Assembly (NCBI GenBank): GCA_008694505.1 | Contig: VZDJ01000116.1 | Coordinates: 22,935,501-22,999,500 of the forward strand | Reading direction: 5' to 3' | Length of the DNA stretch: 64,000 bases | From: Cyanoderma ruficeps | Taxonomy: Eukaryota > Chordata > Aves > Passeriformes > Timaliidae | Translations under genes and position numbers: made by a program | The notes under the pieces: model-generated | Told to the model about the DNA's origin: nothing | What the model saw: the letters and a program-made list of their open reading frames with translations, nothing else | Database searches by the model: none | Shown here: positions 43,546 to 56,100 of the stretch, piece by piece | Layout: every line of letters begins with the position of its first letter | How positions within the stretch are numbered: the first letter of the stretch is position 1

Positions 43546-46500
43546 GCGTTGTACTTAGTCTCAATTTGCCTGTGTGGTTCTTCAGGGTTTTGTGTGCACG
43601 CGTAATTTTTGACTCTTAAATTACTCACTCGAGCAGCAAAGAGAAAATGGCATAGCTGTGTGTATGTGCGTGATTCAGAACTACTGAATACTGTATTTGC
43701 TCCTCTAATGAATCATGTTGAGGTTTTGGAGGTGGGGGTTGGGGGGGGAATAGACTTTTTCAGAAAGCAATTTTCAGGAGCTGTGTGCATAATGAGCTTG
43801 GTTCAGAGGTTCCAGGTACTTGCTGAAGTATTTGCTTGAGGCAAGATTTGAAAGAAACACTCTCTGAGGAGGTCACTCTTTGCAAAGTGAGGAGTGTTGT
43901 GGAAACAGGTGAAATTTGAGGATGTCCACAAAATAAGATTTGGGGCTTGTAATTGATTCAGGATGGGAAATATCTCTTGGTTTTGTAGAGAGGTTAACTT
44001 TTATGAAGGCATGCACAAGCATGGACTTAGAAGTAGTTGTAGGATAAAAAATCAATATAAATATTTTATTCCTTACTTAATTATTAATAAGATCGTTAAT
44101 AATATTCTATAAAGAAGTAAAATTACACTAAATTTATATTTTCTCAATTAAATTAATATTTATGGTGCAAGAAGGAATAATAAGGTTGTTCATAATTTTG
44201 CACTTGAAAGTAGACTGTAGACCTGACTTTCAGTTGCTATAATCTTAAATGGTTGTATTTAATCTGTTTAGGATTTGTTATTTAATATGAAGGTAAGCTG
44301 GTAAAATAAAATGGATGATCAGACTTTTAAAATTGTCTGTATATGACTATACTTCATCCCTCATGTAAAGGTGAAATTTTTGTTATCTTGCAGTAATATA
44401 CAATGTTTGTGGGCGTACATTTATATTGCCTTATGTTTTAGAATACTGAGTTATTTTACCAATTGTGTTTGATGTCAGTTTCTTTTAAAATTACAGCAAA
44501 CTGAGTTAAAAAAAAAAACAACCCGTGAAAGTGTGTCAGGATACCAAGGAAGAATGACATTGATATTCAGTGTTACTGATACTTCCTGCCATATACTTTT
44601 GGAGTTTGTGTGGCTGGATACAACCAGTCCTTTTTAGAGGTTTTAAAATGCTATAAATAAATTGATGAAATAATCTTTTCACCTGTTGAACTGTTGGGGA
44701 CTGTATTTTTTGTTCTGGTACTTGTAGAATCAAGCTGTTGAGGTGTGGTCTCATGCTGAGAATGTCTTTATATTACAAACAGTTCTCCTCTGAATGCATT
44801 TAATTACGTTAGTATGGCGCTCAGTAATTGTTTTCCCTTCTATCTGCTTTTAGTTAGGGTTGTGGTTTCACATACTTTGCTTGAGTTATAGATGTCCAAG
44901 GGAATGTTCTCCTTAAGCATGTTTTATCCATGTGAAGAAAGGGAAATGCTAGCTTTTGCTCGAGTAGAATTCCCTATCCTCTCTTAAAATATTTTTAGCT
45001 TATCCTTGTCAGAGGATTCTTGAGAAAAAATAAGAAGAGATGCTATTATGAAATCTCTGGGAGCCTTACTGTGTTTGGATGCAGAAGAGAAATCAGAATC
45101 TTACTGTGGAATGGACGCTTTAAAAGCAAAACATTAATTGGACTACAGTAGGTGACTATTATTTTGGAGTAGTTGGGTTTTGAATTTATGCTAAAGAGCA
45201 CAGAGAAATTATTCAGGATGGTTTTTTTTTGATGCAGAGTTATATGCTGAGAGGTAGGAGGAAAAAATGGAGCAAGTGTGGGGTTTTTTTGTACAAATAG
45301 TAATAAATCTGGATATTTGATTCTGTAGCCGTTTAGGCCTGTTTCCATTTCTTCATCAAACTAATGAAGCATCTTATTTATTCTCTTTCTGTTTTCAATA
45401 AAAAGCCCCAGTGTTTGCATTACTCAGTAAGGGCGTATTTGTCAGGAATGTCTGAATTTATTGGTGTCATGGGAGATACTGATTTCTCACTAATATTTTC
45501 TGTTATTGGTACTAGACATACTTGATGCAGTAGAAATGGAGCAACAGTCTTTTGTAAATGTTCAAAAATGTTATCAAAGTGCATTTCTTTTCTTATTCAG
45601 GACCATGTCTGAAGCAGATTTCTGTTGCTTGTGTCGTGTGGACTGAATTTGCATGATTGTATGAGTGGAAAGGCCTTTTGTGTTTGGTAATTTGGCAAAT
45701 GCATCTGACCAATGAGTATCAGCAGTTGAAGCATGAAATCAGGAAGCTTTTAATTACAAGTAGAGGGGCATTTCTGATTGGAATGTGTGGTCACTGAATG
45801 TCTTCCAAGGATTTCAGGTTTGTCTGTGTTGTGGTGAAAAACAACAGCGATGACAAACCAAACAAAACCCAAAAGGGTAAAAAAGTGATGTTTGTGAAGA
45901 CCAAGGGATTTGATCAGCTTTCCTTTTTCATATATAAATTTATACTTTGAATTCTGCTGTCTGTATTGTTGAAATGCCATCTTTAGCAGAAGGAGCTACC
46001 CAAGGGTTCTCATTCTGTTTGGAAGAACTCCGTTGAAGGGGGATTGCTCTGTCTAGCTCAAAGGTTGAGGGAAGGTCTTAGCAAGAGTCCTGTGACTCTA
46101 CACCAGCCAGCCTTTCAGACCAATGGACTTTCCCCATCTGTGCCTCAGAAGAAGCTGCAGTTTATTTTATTCTGGACCAAAAGCCTCAGGCAGGGTTTTC
46201 ATGTGCTGGTTGTGTTTTGTTCCCATCCACAACTGTGTTATTCTTTAAGCACTGCACAGACCAAGTTGCAATAGCTAACACCCACTTGTGAGTCTGCATT
46301 AAATTCTGTTGCAAAATAATGATCATCAAATTGATTTTTTTTTTTTTTTGAGCTTTGAAGTGAGTGTTTAGTGATTGTCCCTATTTAAAAGCTGCCCTGT
46401 GATAGGGAGTTTGAGAATTTAATTTCTATGAAAAATGCTCTAGAGGTTTTCTTACTGCCTTTACAATAAATTATATGCTCTCTTTTCCTGTATCTTTTTA

Positions 46501-48033
46501 CTGCTCTATAAATCAGCAGAGAGGTTATGAATTTGTTTCATATTGCTGTGTTGCACATTTGCTGATGAAACAGCTTATTAGATCATAAATAGATGTAATT
46601 GCATAATCTAATGGGAGAGGGGAGGTGGATTGAAGAAGGGGAGGAAACATAAATAGCACTAGAAATTAACAGATAGGAGAAGACAAAGTTTTGTTACTAA
46701 GCTATAAAAGCAATTGAGTGCTTATGAAATGCAGAATCAAATAGTTATTTTGTTTTCATTTTAAACCAAATAATAATTGTAAATGACAATTTATATGTAA
46801 GGAAAAAAAGTATGAATGACGGAAGACTTGGTAGTACCCTTCATAGCATAGCTAAAACTTCATTGATCTTTGGGGTTCATTTTCTGTCTCAACTGCTGCA
46901 GTTTTGTGTTTTGAGCTGTGTCCTCCTCAGTGTTTGTATGTGCAGAAATAAAATGCCTGGCTTTGTTTATGATTTTGATTTCTATGAATCACTTGTGAAT
47001 CTCATATTAGGACTCCTGCTCACCTCAGTTCTCTCAAATGGGAAGTAAAGAAACGGTGCAGTCACACTTGAGCTCTATTTTAATTTCGGTTCCTTACAAT
47101 TTAGGAGACTGACAGTATTCTTTGGATTATTTCTAACTTCTAATAATGGAGCTGTGAGTTGTGTGTGTGCGCTATATATTTTTTTTAATGGATGAAATTC
47201 TGTGATAGTGGAATGTGCTCACTCTGGATATGAGCTTGCGAGTATGAATCACCACATCACTGGTAATGGTCTTTCACCATGAGTGCACAGGTTTTTGAGC
47301 AAAATGATGTATTTTATGACTGAACTATTATTAGTAGTCAATTTAACATAAAATTAATTACATAAATTATCAATAGGAAAAAATAGATAGGATTTGTAAA
47401 ATATGTTTCTAACTTATAATGCTCCAGTTATTGTCAAAGTTCCAGTAATTTCCTTTTAATATTTTTTTGGTCTCTAGATGAACATTGCAGTTGTCTGAAA
47501 CTGCTAAAACGTTACAACTCTGAACAGTGAGGTAAAGAGGTCTGGGCCTTATGGAAGAGGGAGCGTGGAGTTCTAATTAACAGAAAAAAAAACCAAAAAA
47601 GAAAATTACCAGCACTGAGGGTCAACATTAAATACTAGAGCTGTGAAATTTGAATGAGCATAAATATTTAAGTTTCTTTTATTATTTCTATTATGGTTCA
47701 GCCTTCCTAGGACTTTATTTGGCCTTGCATTAGAAATTGCAAGTAGCAATTATTGTTGCATTTCTTGTTAGATAAATGAAAATTGAGTCCCCTAGTCTGT
47801 TAATTTATAGTTGTAATTTCTAGAGTATTGTAATTTCCTGTTGCTAAGAGTTTTTAAAACTGATAAGAGCTTTTGCCTCAACTTGTGAATTTTTATTTTA
47901 ACATGAAACTTACTGATGTTCCTGAAGTATTGTAATCTTGTAATCTTTTTTTGTATTTTTTCTTTCTTTTTTTTTTTCCTTTTCAAGGGCTTTGATTTTT
48001 TTCTAAGGACTTGCCTGCCTCCTCAACATTCTG
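43546..48033. other. Intronic DNA, no gene recognised
   Basis: AT-rich, with a G-rich tract at 43729 (listed separately) and a T-run at about 46337-46350. No splice-bounded coding segment or named repeat was seen. Confidence 0.5.
43729..43748 (+). repeat. G-rich tract in intron 1
   Basis: G5 (43734-43738) and G8 (43741-43748) are separated by TT. It is a possible two-tract quadruplex in the nascent RNA; only suggestive. Confidence 0.5.
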
Positions 48034-48086
48034 GCAAATTGGGATTAATTAAGAAGGCGGGCAAGTTGGGATTAATTAAAAAGGCA
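48034..48086 (+). repeat. Two-copy tandem duplication, 27-bp period
   Basis: GCAAATTGGGATTAATTAAG then AAGGCG, followed by GCAAGTTGGGATTAATTAAA then AAGGCA. Each copy carries ATTAATTAA, a homeodomain-type core. Confidence 0.85.
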
Positions 48087-49292
48087 TGCTTGTAAAGCAG
48101 CAGGGATTTGTATGAGTTAAAGGTGAAGTCTTGCATATAAGAACAAAATTTTTCTAAACCAGATAGACCTGTATATATGTGATCTACTTTTTTATCTATG
48201 TATATAAAAATATACTTGAAAATAGAATTATCCAGAGTCTGCATGAAAGTGGAGGCTCTGTGCTGGTGGTTCCTTGACCTGAAGCAGCTCCAGGATTACT
48301 GCAAACCTTCCCTTATCTGGGGTTAGTGCCTCTAATCACTGTGCAGCTGAATGACAGGGGGAATGAGGAGGAGGAAGAGTTTCATCTTCTCCTCATGGGC
48401 TCATATTTTAATATAAAATCACTGCCAGAGCATTGCTGGGAGCTGTGCTCCCAGATTGCCTATCAGGATCTCAGAGGAGTTAGCTGGGTAGATTCATATG
48501 TCTGTGGAGATGTGACATCCAGCTTCATCCCAGCAATCACAGCCTTTTATGAATCCCTGGAATAGAGGCTGCTGAGGAGTTCACAGGCCGCAATGTGGAA
48601 AAAATTCAGGTTCATGTGAAGAATAGCTGCCTCAGGACTGGACAGCAAAACTGAGCATTTTGATTTGCAATTTAGGCTTGACTGCTGCTTTTTACCCTAC
48701 TTCAGTCTACAAGTTACCATCATCTTCATTTCCCTCCAGTTTTTTGTCTGATGTTACCAGACAGGGGGTTTGAAATTGCTGGCTGGGGACATCTCTGCAG
48801 AGGGTTCATCTCTTTCCTGTTTTTTCCCTTTTCTGTTCCCCAGCCCTTGAAGGATTAATGCCCTAGTCCATGCACGCTATTTGAGAGGGAAAGGCATCAG
48901 TTGTTGATCTAAGAACTGTGTGAAAAATTCATATAATGCTTCTGGGTTTTTAATTATCATGTTCAGAGAAGTTCTTGGCTACGTGTATGTGGCAAACATA
49001 TGGTCCCCATCCTTATACTCCGGGACATTTTTGTTTGCGGCGGATATTTTATGTTTGAAAAAAAATAAAAGAGGATAAAACACCACCACAAACCCCTACA
49101 ATCACCTCTGGCAGAACAACTTGAAACTTGAGCAGATATCTCTTAGAAGAGTGCCTTTGTATACATGACTTAAAGAATATTTATTGAAGTCTTTATGCCA
49201 TGCTCCCGAACTCTGTGGAGAGAAATGGCAGTATTATGTAATGAAAAATGCTAGAAGTGTATTCAAGTTTCTTGAATCTCACATTTGGGCAC

Positions 49293-49458
49293 TGAAATGG
49301 GCTGCCCAGGGAGGTGGTGGAGTCACGGTCCCTGGAGGTGTTTGAGAATGTGGCCCTCAGTGCCCTGGTCTGGGTGACATGGTGGTGTTTGTCGCAGGTT
49401 GGACTCGATGATCTCAGAGGTGTTTTCCAGCCCCACTGATATTGTGATTCTGTGATTT
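49293..49458 (+). mobile_element. CR1 LINE 3'-end fragment
   Basis: AATGGGCTGCCCAGGGAGG, GGTCCCTGGAGGTGTTTGAG, GTTGGACTCGATGATCTCAG and the tail GATATTGTGATTCTGTGAT are diagnostic. The copy reaches the true CR1 3' end. Confidence 0.92.
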
Positions 49459-52400
49459 CTGACTGCCTGAATTTAGACTGTCACTCTGAATTTTGCATGC
49501 AGTGTCCTTTATACATTTTTGTGTGCACAGCCACTTAGCCAGAAGAGCTGTTTTCTCCCCATTTACTTTTCTCTTTGTCCTCTTTTTTATGTACAGATTC
49601 ATATTTTTACCTCAGATTTCATTATGCTGGGAGCAGCAAGTGTCTTCTTACCAGGCTCTTATTTCTTCTTGTCATTCAAATAGCATTTTCTGTTGCAGTT
49701 TAATCTTTCCTCTTCTGTTTCCTGGCTATGGCTTTGCCTGGCTCCTCTGCTGTGATATTGTTTCTGCCTGCCTACTTCTGGAAATTCCACATCTGGATCA
49801 CTGCCTGATCTCTGGAAATCCCACACTGTAGGATCATTTTTCTTCTTCTGGAAGTGTTCCATTGGTGGCATAGAGTCATTCTGTTGCTGTTTTAATTATC
49901 TCCCTCCTCCAGTGGACTAGTTAAAATTACTCCCCTCACTTCTAAGTGCATGACTTTTCAGACTAAATTACTAGATCTGCTCTGTTCTTAGTGCAGCATT
50001 ACCATCACCTAGTTCTCTGCATTTCTAATTCATATTTCTAATAATACGAACAATTTCATGCCATCAGTAAATTGCACTAGCACATCTGTGCCATCATTGT
50101 TAGGTGTATTTTTAAGGCCAGTTTTTGACTGCCTTCATTAGTGTTAATTCACATATAGGGTTAAATTTTTACTTATGCACAACCTGTTGGTCCCTTTTCT
50201 ATCCAACTTGTTACTTCCATTGTGGTTCTCATAGTAACTTGGTTCCCAACTGTAATTGCAGAGCTTATTATCGAGCCCTCTTATAATGGTAATTTTCTTT
50301 ATAGTTGCTTTATCAAAGATAGTGTGCGATATTAATAAATTTATGATGCATTTTATTCTTCTCTCCCCTCACATCCATATTTTTAGATTAAACTATGAAC
50401 ATAGAATAATGAAAAGCTAGACTAATAGGTTCTATTAATTCCCTCCTTTTTTGAATTAAATTTAGGTACAATATTTGCTAGAATATGACAAATGCTATAA
50501 TTGAATAGATTTAATAAAGTGCCTGCTGCTTAACTTGCAAGTCAATGTATTGGTTCTTTTGTTTCCTAAGGCTCTTGTGTAGAGATTCTTGTCTCTGTTC
50601 TGGTAGGACAATAAGTTCTTTGAATTTTTTACTACTAAAAACCTGATATTATCCAACTCAATACACTTTGTTCCAGGAGCTGCCTTGCTCTTTTGCAAGG
50701 TAATGCTTTACGTCATCATCTTGAGTCAAAATGACTGAGCATTTTCTCTTTTTGTACTGTCTGCTATTTCTGTTGCCTCACTCTTCTGATGTTTTTGCCA
50801 AGTTTGTAGCCATATAAATATGTACTCGCAGAAGCACATGATCTAACAAATTTCCTTAGCTGAGAGCACTGTTTTTTAGGAACCTGAATTTGAACCTGAA
50901 CTTGTTGCTCTAGTGCAGTTTGTTATACATAGCAGCTCAGATGTTTTGGTTTTCTGGTTGATTGCCTTGGCATGTATACATTCCTTAGAAAGCCAAAGTG
51001 GAATTAGAACAGGAGGTAATGCTGACCATTTTACAGATTATATTCACATTAACTCAATTATTTTATAAGATGTAATTAGATATTAAGTAACTTAAGACTT
51101 ATTTAGAGTTCTTGGTACTTTTAACCTCACTTAGAAGTTGAGCAGTATTTTAATTCTGACTTGAATTTCCACCTCAAAATTTCCACCTTTCATGCTTTAA
51201 AGTAAATAGCAGAAGATTCGTCCCCATTTCTTCATAAATTTCCTCTGTGTAGAAAATAAACTTAATTCCGCTGAATACTGCTAGAATGCACATTTTCCAT
51301 ATCCCCTATTTACTCATTTTACTATTTATTTTATTTTATTTATTCATATCAATTAGCTTAATTACTAATTTCATAAATGAAACTGAAATCCTTCAGTTTA
51401 TGTGAGTACCGACAGTCACTCAGAGCACGTTCGAGCTGGCAATAACAAAGAAATAATATCTACTTCTAGCAAGTTTATGATCCCATGGCTTGTATCTTAC
51501 AAAATAGTTTGTAGAGATGAATTATTTTTGTGCTTGTCTAGTTACTAGAGGTAACAATTTAATCAGTGACTGCTCTCCATCTGAAATTGCATCTGGAATG
51601 ATAATGAGTATGTGACTCATTATTTGACTTTTCAGTTATGTCCATATGGATACTCAAATTGATATCAGTACATAATGCGTGTATAGAATAGTCTTCCATC
51701 CTCTCTGTTCTCTTTTCCCTGCAGTAAAAAAGTAGTCATTGATGAAAAATTTAACTGAAAACATCTAAGACTTTAGGCTCATACATCCTAGCTTAAGATG
51801 TGCTAATTAGTTACTCTTGGTACCCAGAGTAATTGTTCAATTTGCCCAGAATGAAAAACTTTGGTGCTCTTCTATGCTCCAGCAATTGTCTTATTGTTAA
51901 ATATTTAACACACCTGATACATCTGATTTAGTATCTCTGGTTGATATGGTGTCAAAATAAGTATTTTTCCTGTAATTGTGTGGTGGAAGAAAGATTTGTA
52001 ATGAATTACAGGACTTTCAGCAAATCCTTCCCTGAGCAGCATCCTGTTAATACAGGAGAAGGTATTAAATCCTGGATGTATCCAACAGTACTGCTCACAG
52101 GTACCTGATTATTATGGACATCCCTCTCTTGAAAATATATGAGGGAAACAAAAATAAATTTGCATAATCCTTCCATACATCAGGCTTTTTTCATGATAAA
52201 TTTAATGGTTTTTCAAGAGAGGCTGTTCTGTGTTTACTCCCAACTAATTTAAAATAACAAACAAACCAATATGCTTTGTAATCCAAAGGAAATGGAACTT
52301 TTTATATTAGTGTACAGTTGAAATACAAACCAATATCACTTTTTTTTCCTTTCCTGTTAGTTTCAATCTTTATTTCTTGTCAAAAGCAAAGCGATACAAC

Positions 52401-53088
52401 ATTACTGAAGGAAGAACCCTTCATCCACACCTGTAAGGAAAAAATCAGCTTTGGAGAGTTTTAAAATTTGCTGTTGATGTATTTTGCATGCTTATTAACT
52501 GTGATGTTAAAATGAGTGGGTTAGTAGTATTTTGTGGCTTTTTTATTTTTTTTTTTGAGCAAGTTGTGTGTCAGAGCTGTGCGTAGCAGGCAGCATTCTG
52601 GATGATGCTGATGACTTGTGTGTTTGGTTCAGCAGCAATGTCACCATGAGTCCTGAGATGTCTGTCATTCTGAGAGCTTTATCTCATTCTAAAAGGGAAA
52701 CCCCTAAATAATACAGAGAAGAGTAGGATTTTATGATATATTGTTTGTCTCCTTGTGAAAGTTGACTACTTCTGCTGGGTGATTGAGCCAGGGCAGAGCA
52801 GTTCCTGATAAGTGTGAAATACAGCAGCTGGGAATCCACTGGGAACTTAAAATTTTGAGCTCTGACACCTTTTTGAATAGAGCATTGTCTGAAAACAGCT
52901 GGATTAATTCTCATCAAATCTCTGTAGATAAACTGTCCTTCCATGATCAATTTATTGAAATATTTGCAGGAATGTTCATGTTTTTCCTGATTGGAGAAGG
53001 CTGGCCTGACTGTACCACATTGCTTCAATTAAGTAGAGTGACTTCCTTTCCTGCATCCTTTTGGGACCCATTTGTCTGATTATATGAT
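49459..53088. other. Intronic DNA, no gene recognised
   Basis: AT-rich, with an interrupted (TTTA)n stretch near 51320-51345. No element or exon was supported. Confidence 0.5.
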
Positions 53089-53120
53089 TTTTTTGTTTGT
53101 TTGTTTGTTTGTTTGTTTTG
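53089..53120 (+). repeat. (GTTT)n microsatellite
   Basis: About seven uninterrupted TTTG units preceded by a T-run. Likely length-polymorphic. Confidence 0.92.
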
Positions 53121-56100
53121 CTTGCAACATACTTCCCATGCAGAATTCCCTGTTGGGAATACCATTGTTGTGTAGAGAGTGCACAGTGTCCTGGTTAAAT
53201 ATTGCCATATTAACTTGGAATTAACACCACCTGCAAAGCTTTGCAGCCTGTCGGTGATCTGTGACATAATCTGCTTGTCACAGCCCCAAACAGGCAATAC
53301 CTGAAGATTTCTGTAACCTCATTATATAGTTCAGTTCATTTTATAATTATTTTAGCCTTAACATTTTTTTAGAAAGGCTTTGGTTTTGAAATGAGAAAAG
53401 CAAATGCAGACATATGGTTGTGTGAGTCAACAGGTATTAGATGCTGTATTTGGCACCTCTTTCCATGCTGATTCCTGCAGATCTTGGAGATGGGAACTTG
53501 TTGGCCTCTGTCTGTGCAACAGGGGAGTACCTGGGACAATCAGTGTTGACCTAGATTGTAGCATTCATCTTCAATTAAGATGGACATTTTATTTAATCTG
53601 TGATTGATGTTGCTCTTTAAAAAAAAAGTCTTCAGGGTGGGTGGGGTTTTTTTTCTGGTGGTGATTGTTTTGTTTTGTTTTTTTTTCTTTTTGTTATTCT
53701 CCCTTCACTATTGTGTGGTTTCCTTGAATGTTTTCCTCTCGACTTTGATAGTACCGGTCTTTCTTAACTTGGGACTCTCAACTGACTGCTCCTCCAGTGT
53801 CTAGTTGGTTTATTTTCCTTACTAAGGAGTAGAAAAATGTTTGAAAGAACTATTCTTTATCCCTTTTTAGCTGTCATTCTCAACTTGATTGCTTGTCTGC
53901 AAACTGTCTCTTGCTGCTGATTTTAAAATATATTCTTCTAACTCAGCCTGTTCTATTGCTTTAAATAATCTTGTTCATTCACCTCCTGAGATAAACAAAC
54001 ATTTTAAAAGGCTCTGGAACCTGAAATGGCCAACAATTCACTAGAGGATTTGGCATTTCTTAGAGGCCATTAAGATGGAGTCTTAGTATACTGTTTTCCC
54101 TGTAAATTAATACAACTCTTATACATTTAAGGCTAAAAAATTACTTTTTTAATTGTTGTATGAGCGCACAGTTCAAGAGGCAAAAATCTGCATATAGACA
54201 GGAAAAACTACTCCTTCAGATATTCTTCATATATAAAAAAGCATCCTTTGTGATGAATGCTGAGGAGATGGCTCCCTGATGAGTGATTATCATACCTCAC
54301 CAACTGACTCAATTCATGTATAAGTTTTATTTTAAAATCAATGAGTGCAATACAACTCTATTCAGCCTTATTCGTAAGAGGCATAGCTGTGCCTTCTGGT
54401 CTGGTCTATCACCAGGGACTGCTTAAAACTGTTAATTTTTTTTTATGCAGATACTTATGCAAGGTAACCTTAGACCTAGCAATATGTAGCCATCCTACGT
54501 TCTGATGGAATAGCAGGTGGCTACTTAGAGCTTCCATATGACTTATTCATATGTCCCAGTATTTGCTTGTGACAAGACATTAAAGAGGGTTTTTTCCTGG
54601 TTTGGAGCAGGTGGATGTCACTGACCTCATTTGGGATGTTGCCTTATCTAATGTATGTGGGATATGGATCCATCTTTTATGCAGTGTGATGCTGAGGAAA
54701 TCCAGAAAGAGATGAGCAACACAGATCTGAATGGCTGTGCAAATTACAAAAAAAAAGAAAAAAAAAGGGAAAGTTCTAATCTCTAGAAGTTACTTGGAAG
54801 GCTTTCCAAAGGAAAGTTTTCTCCCCTCCCCAGGCATATATTTGCTGCTTGGTAGCTTAAATTCACTTCTGGAGATGAATGCTTTCTCTCTACCCACTTA
54901 AGGGACAAGTCATTCAGCTTAATTTTCTCCAGTTTTCCCAGTTGTTACCTAAAGGATCCTTCTTCACCCTCCTGGCACGTGCAAAGTTAGTTTTGTGTTT
55001 ATGCCACTCTTCTCTAGTGAGTGGTAAAAACACTAATGGGAAGAATATGTGGAGCTACAGCTTGAAAGTGTTGAAAGCCTTCCAAAGGGTTTCTGAAGCT
55101 GGGCTTTGCCCTGTCCTGCCTGTAACACCCAGCCCTGTATCCCTGTTATATACAACAGACAACTCTTGCAGATTTACACCAAAGCAACTTGGACAAGGAC
55201 TGTGTCCATTTTTATGCTTAGTACAATCTTTAGATCCCTTCAAGTTTTTTGTGATAGTACAGGGTATGTATTGAAATTCAAGAAATATGAGTAAATACTT
55301 CCTTAAAGCTCACTTATCGACTGAAGGCTTTTTAAAGCAGCGCTGTCAGTTTAAATTCCCTAAAAGTATCATATGTAAAATGATATACATGTGCTCTATA
55401 ATCCTATCTTTAGTAAATGGATTTGCAGCCTAAGAACTTCTATGAATTGGAACACTCCAAGATCCTTAGGCTTATTCAAGAAAAAGCATTTTAAAATGTA
55501 AAGGGATTAAAAAATTGTATTCTTAGTGATTTTGTAAGCAAAGATTTTAGCTTATTTTCTAACTAAATGCAGAAGATGATATTAGGCTTTTGATTTCCCG
55601 TTTCAGGCTGAAGATTCCCAGTCTTAGGCTGAAGAAGCCATCTCAGTCTTGTGTATTCAGATAACTTTTAGAGCTGGTGTTTAAAAAGTAGCTATTTTAT
55701 TAAGATAGATATTTGAAGGGGAGAAAATGAGATGAAAATCACTGAACTAGAGTGTCTGTTGGTCAGGAGATGGATCCTGGTGATTGTCACTCCAGATGTG
55801 ACTCCAAGCTCCCCAAGCTGGTGAGTGCTCCTTGCTGGGAGGGTGCAGCCTCTGCTGAGCTGGCCAGGTCAGTGTGTTCACGCTACAGCTCATGCCTGGC
55901 TTCCATTTTGGACAGAAAACTCAAGGGAAAGGAGCTCTGCTTCATTTTTTGTCAGTTTGAGAGGTAGAGATGTTGCAAAATAACCTCTGTATAAGGTTGT
56001 GCCTTGTTCTGCCTCTGTGGATGTTTCATACAGCCTGATCAGTATCCGGCACCTATTTTGAGAGGGAATACATATGGTAAAGTATAAATGCAGGTGTGGA

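Noticed and set aside
48436..48454. 8-bp hairpin (CTGGGAGC, loop TGT, GCTCCCAG)
   Set aside because: Hairpins this short are expected by chance in 64 kb, and no T-run or other signal follows.
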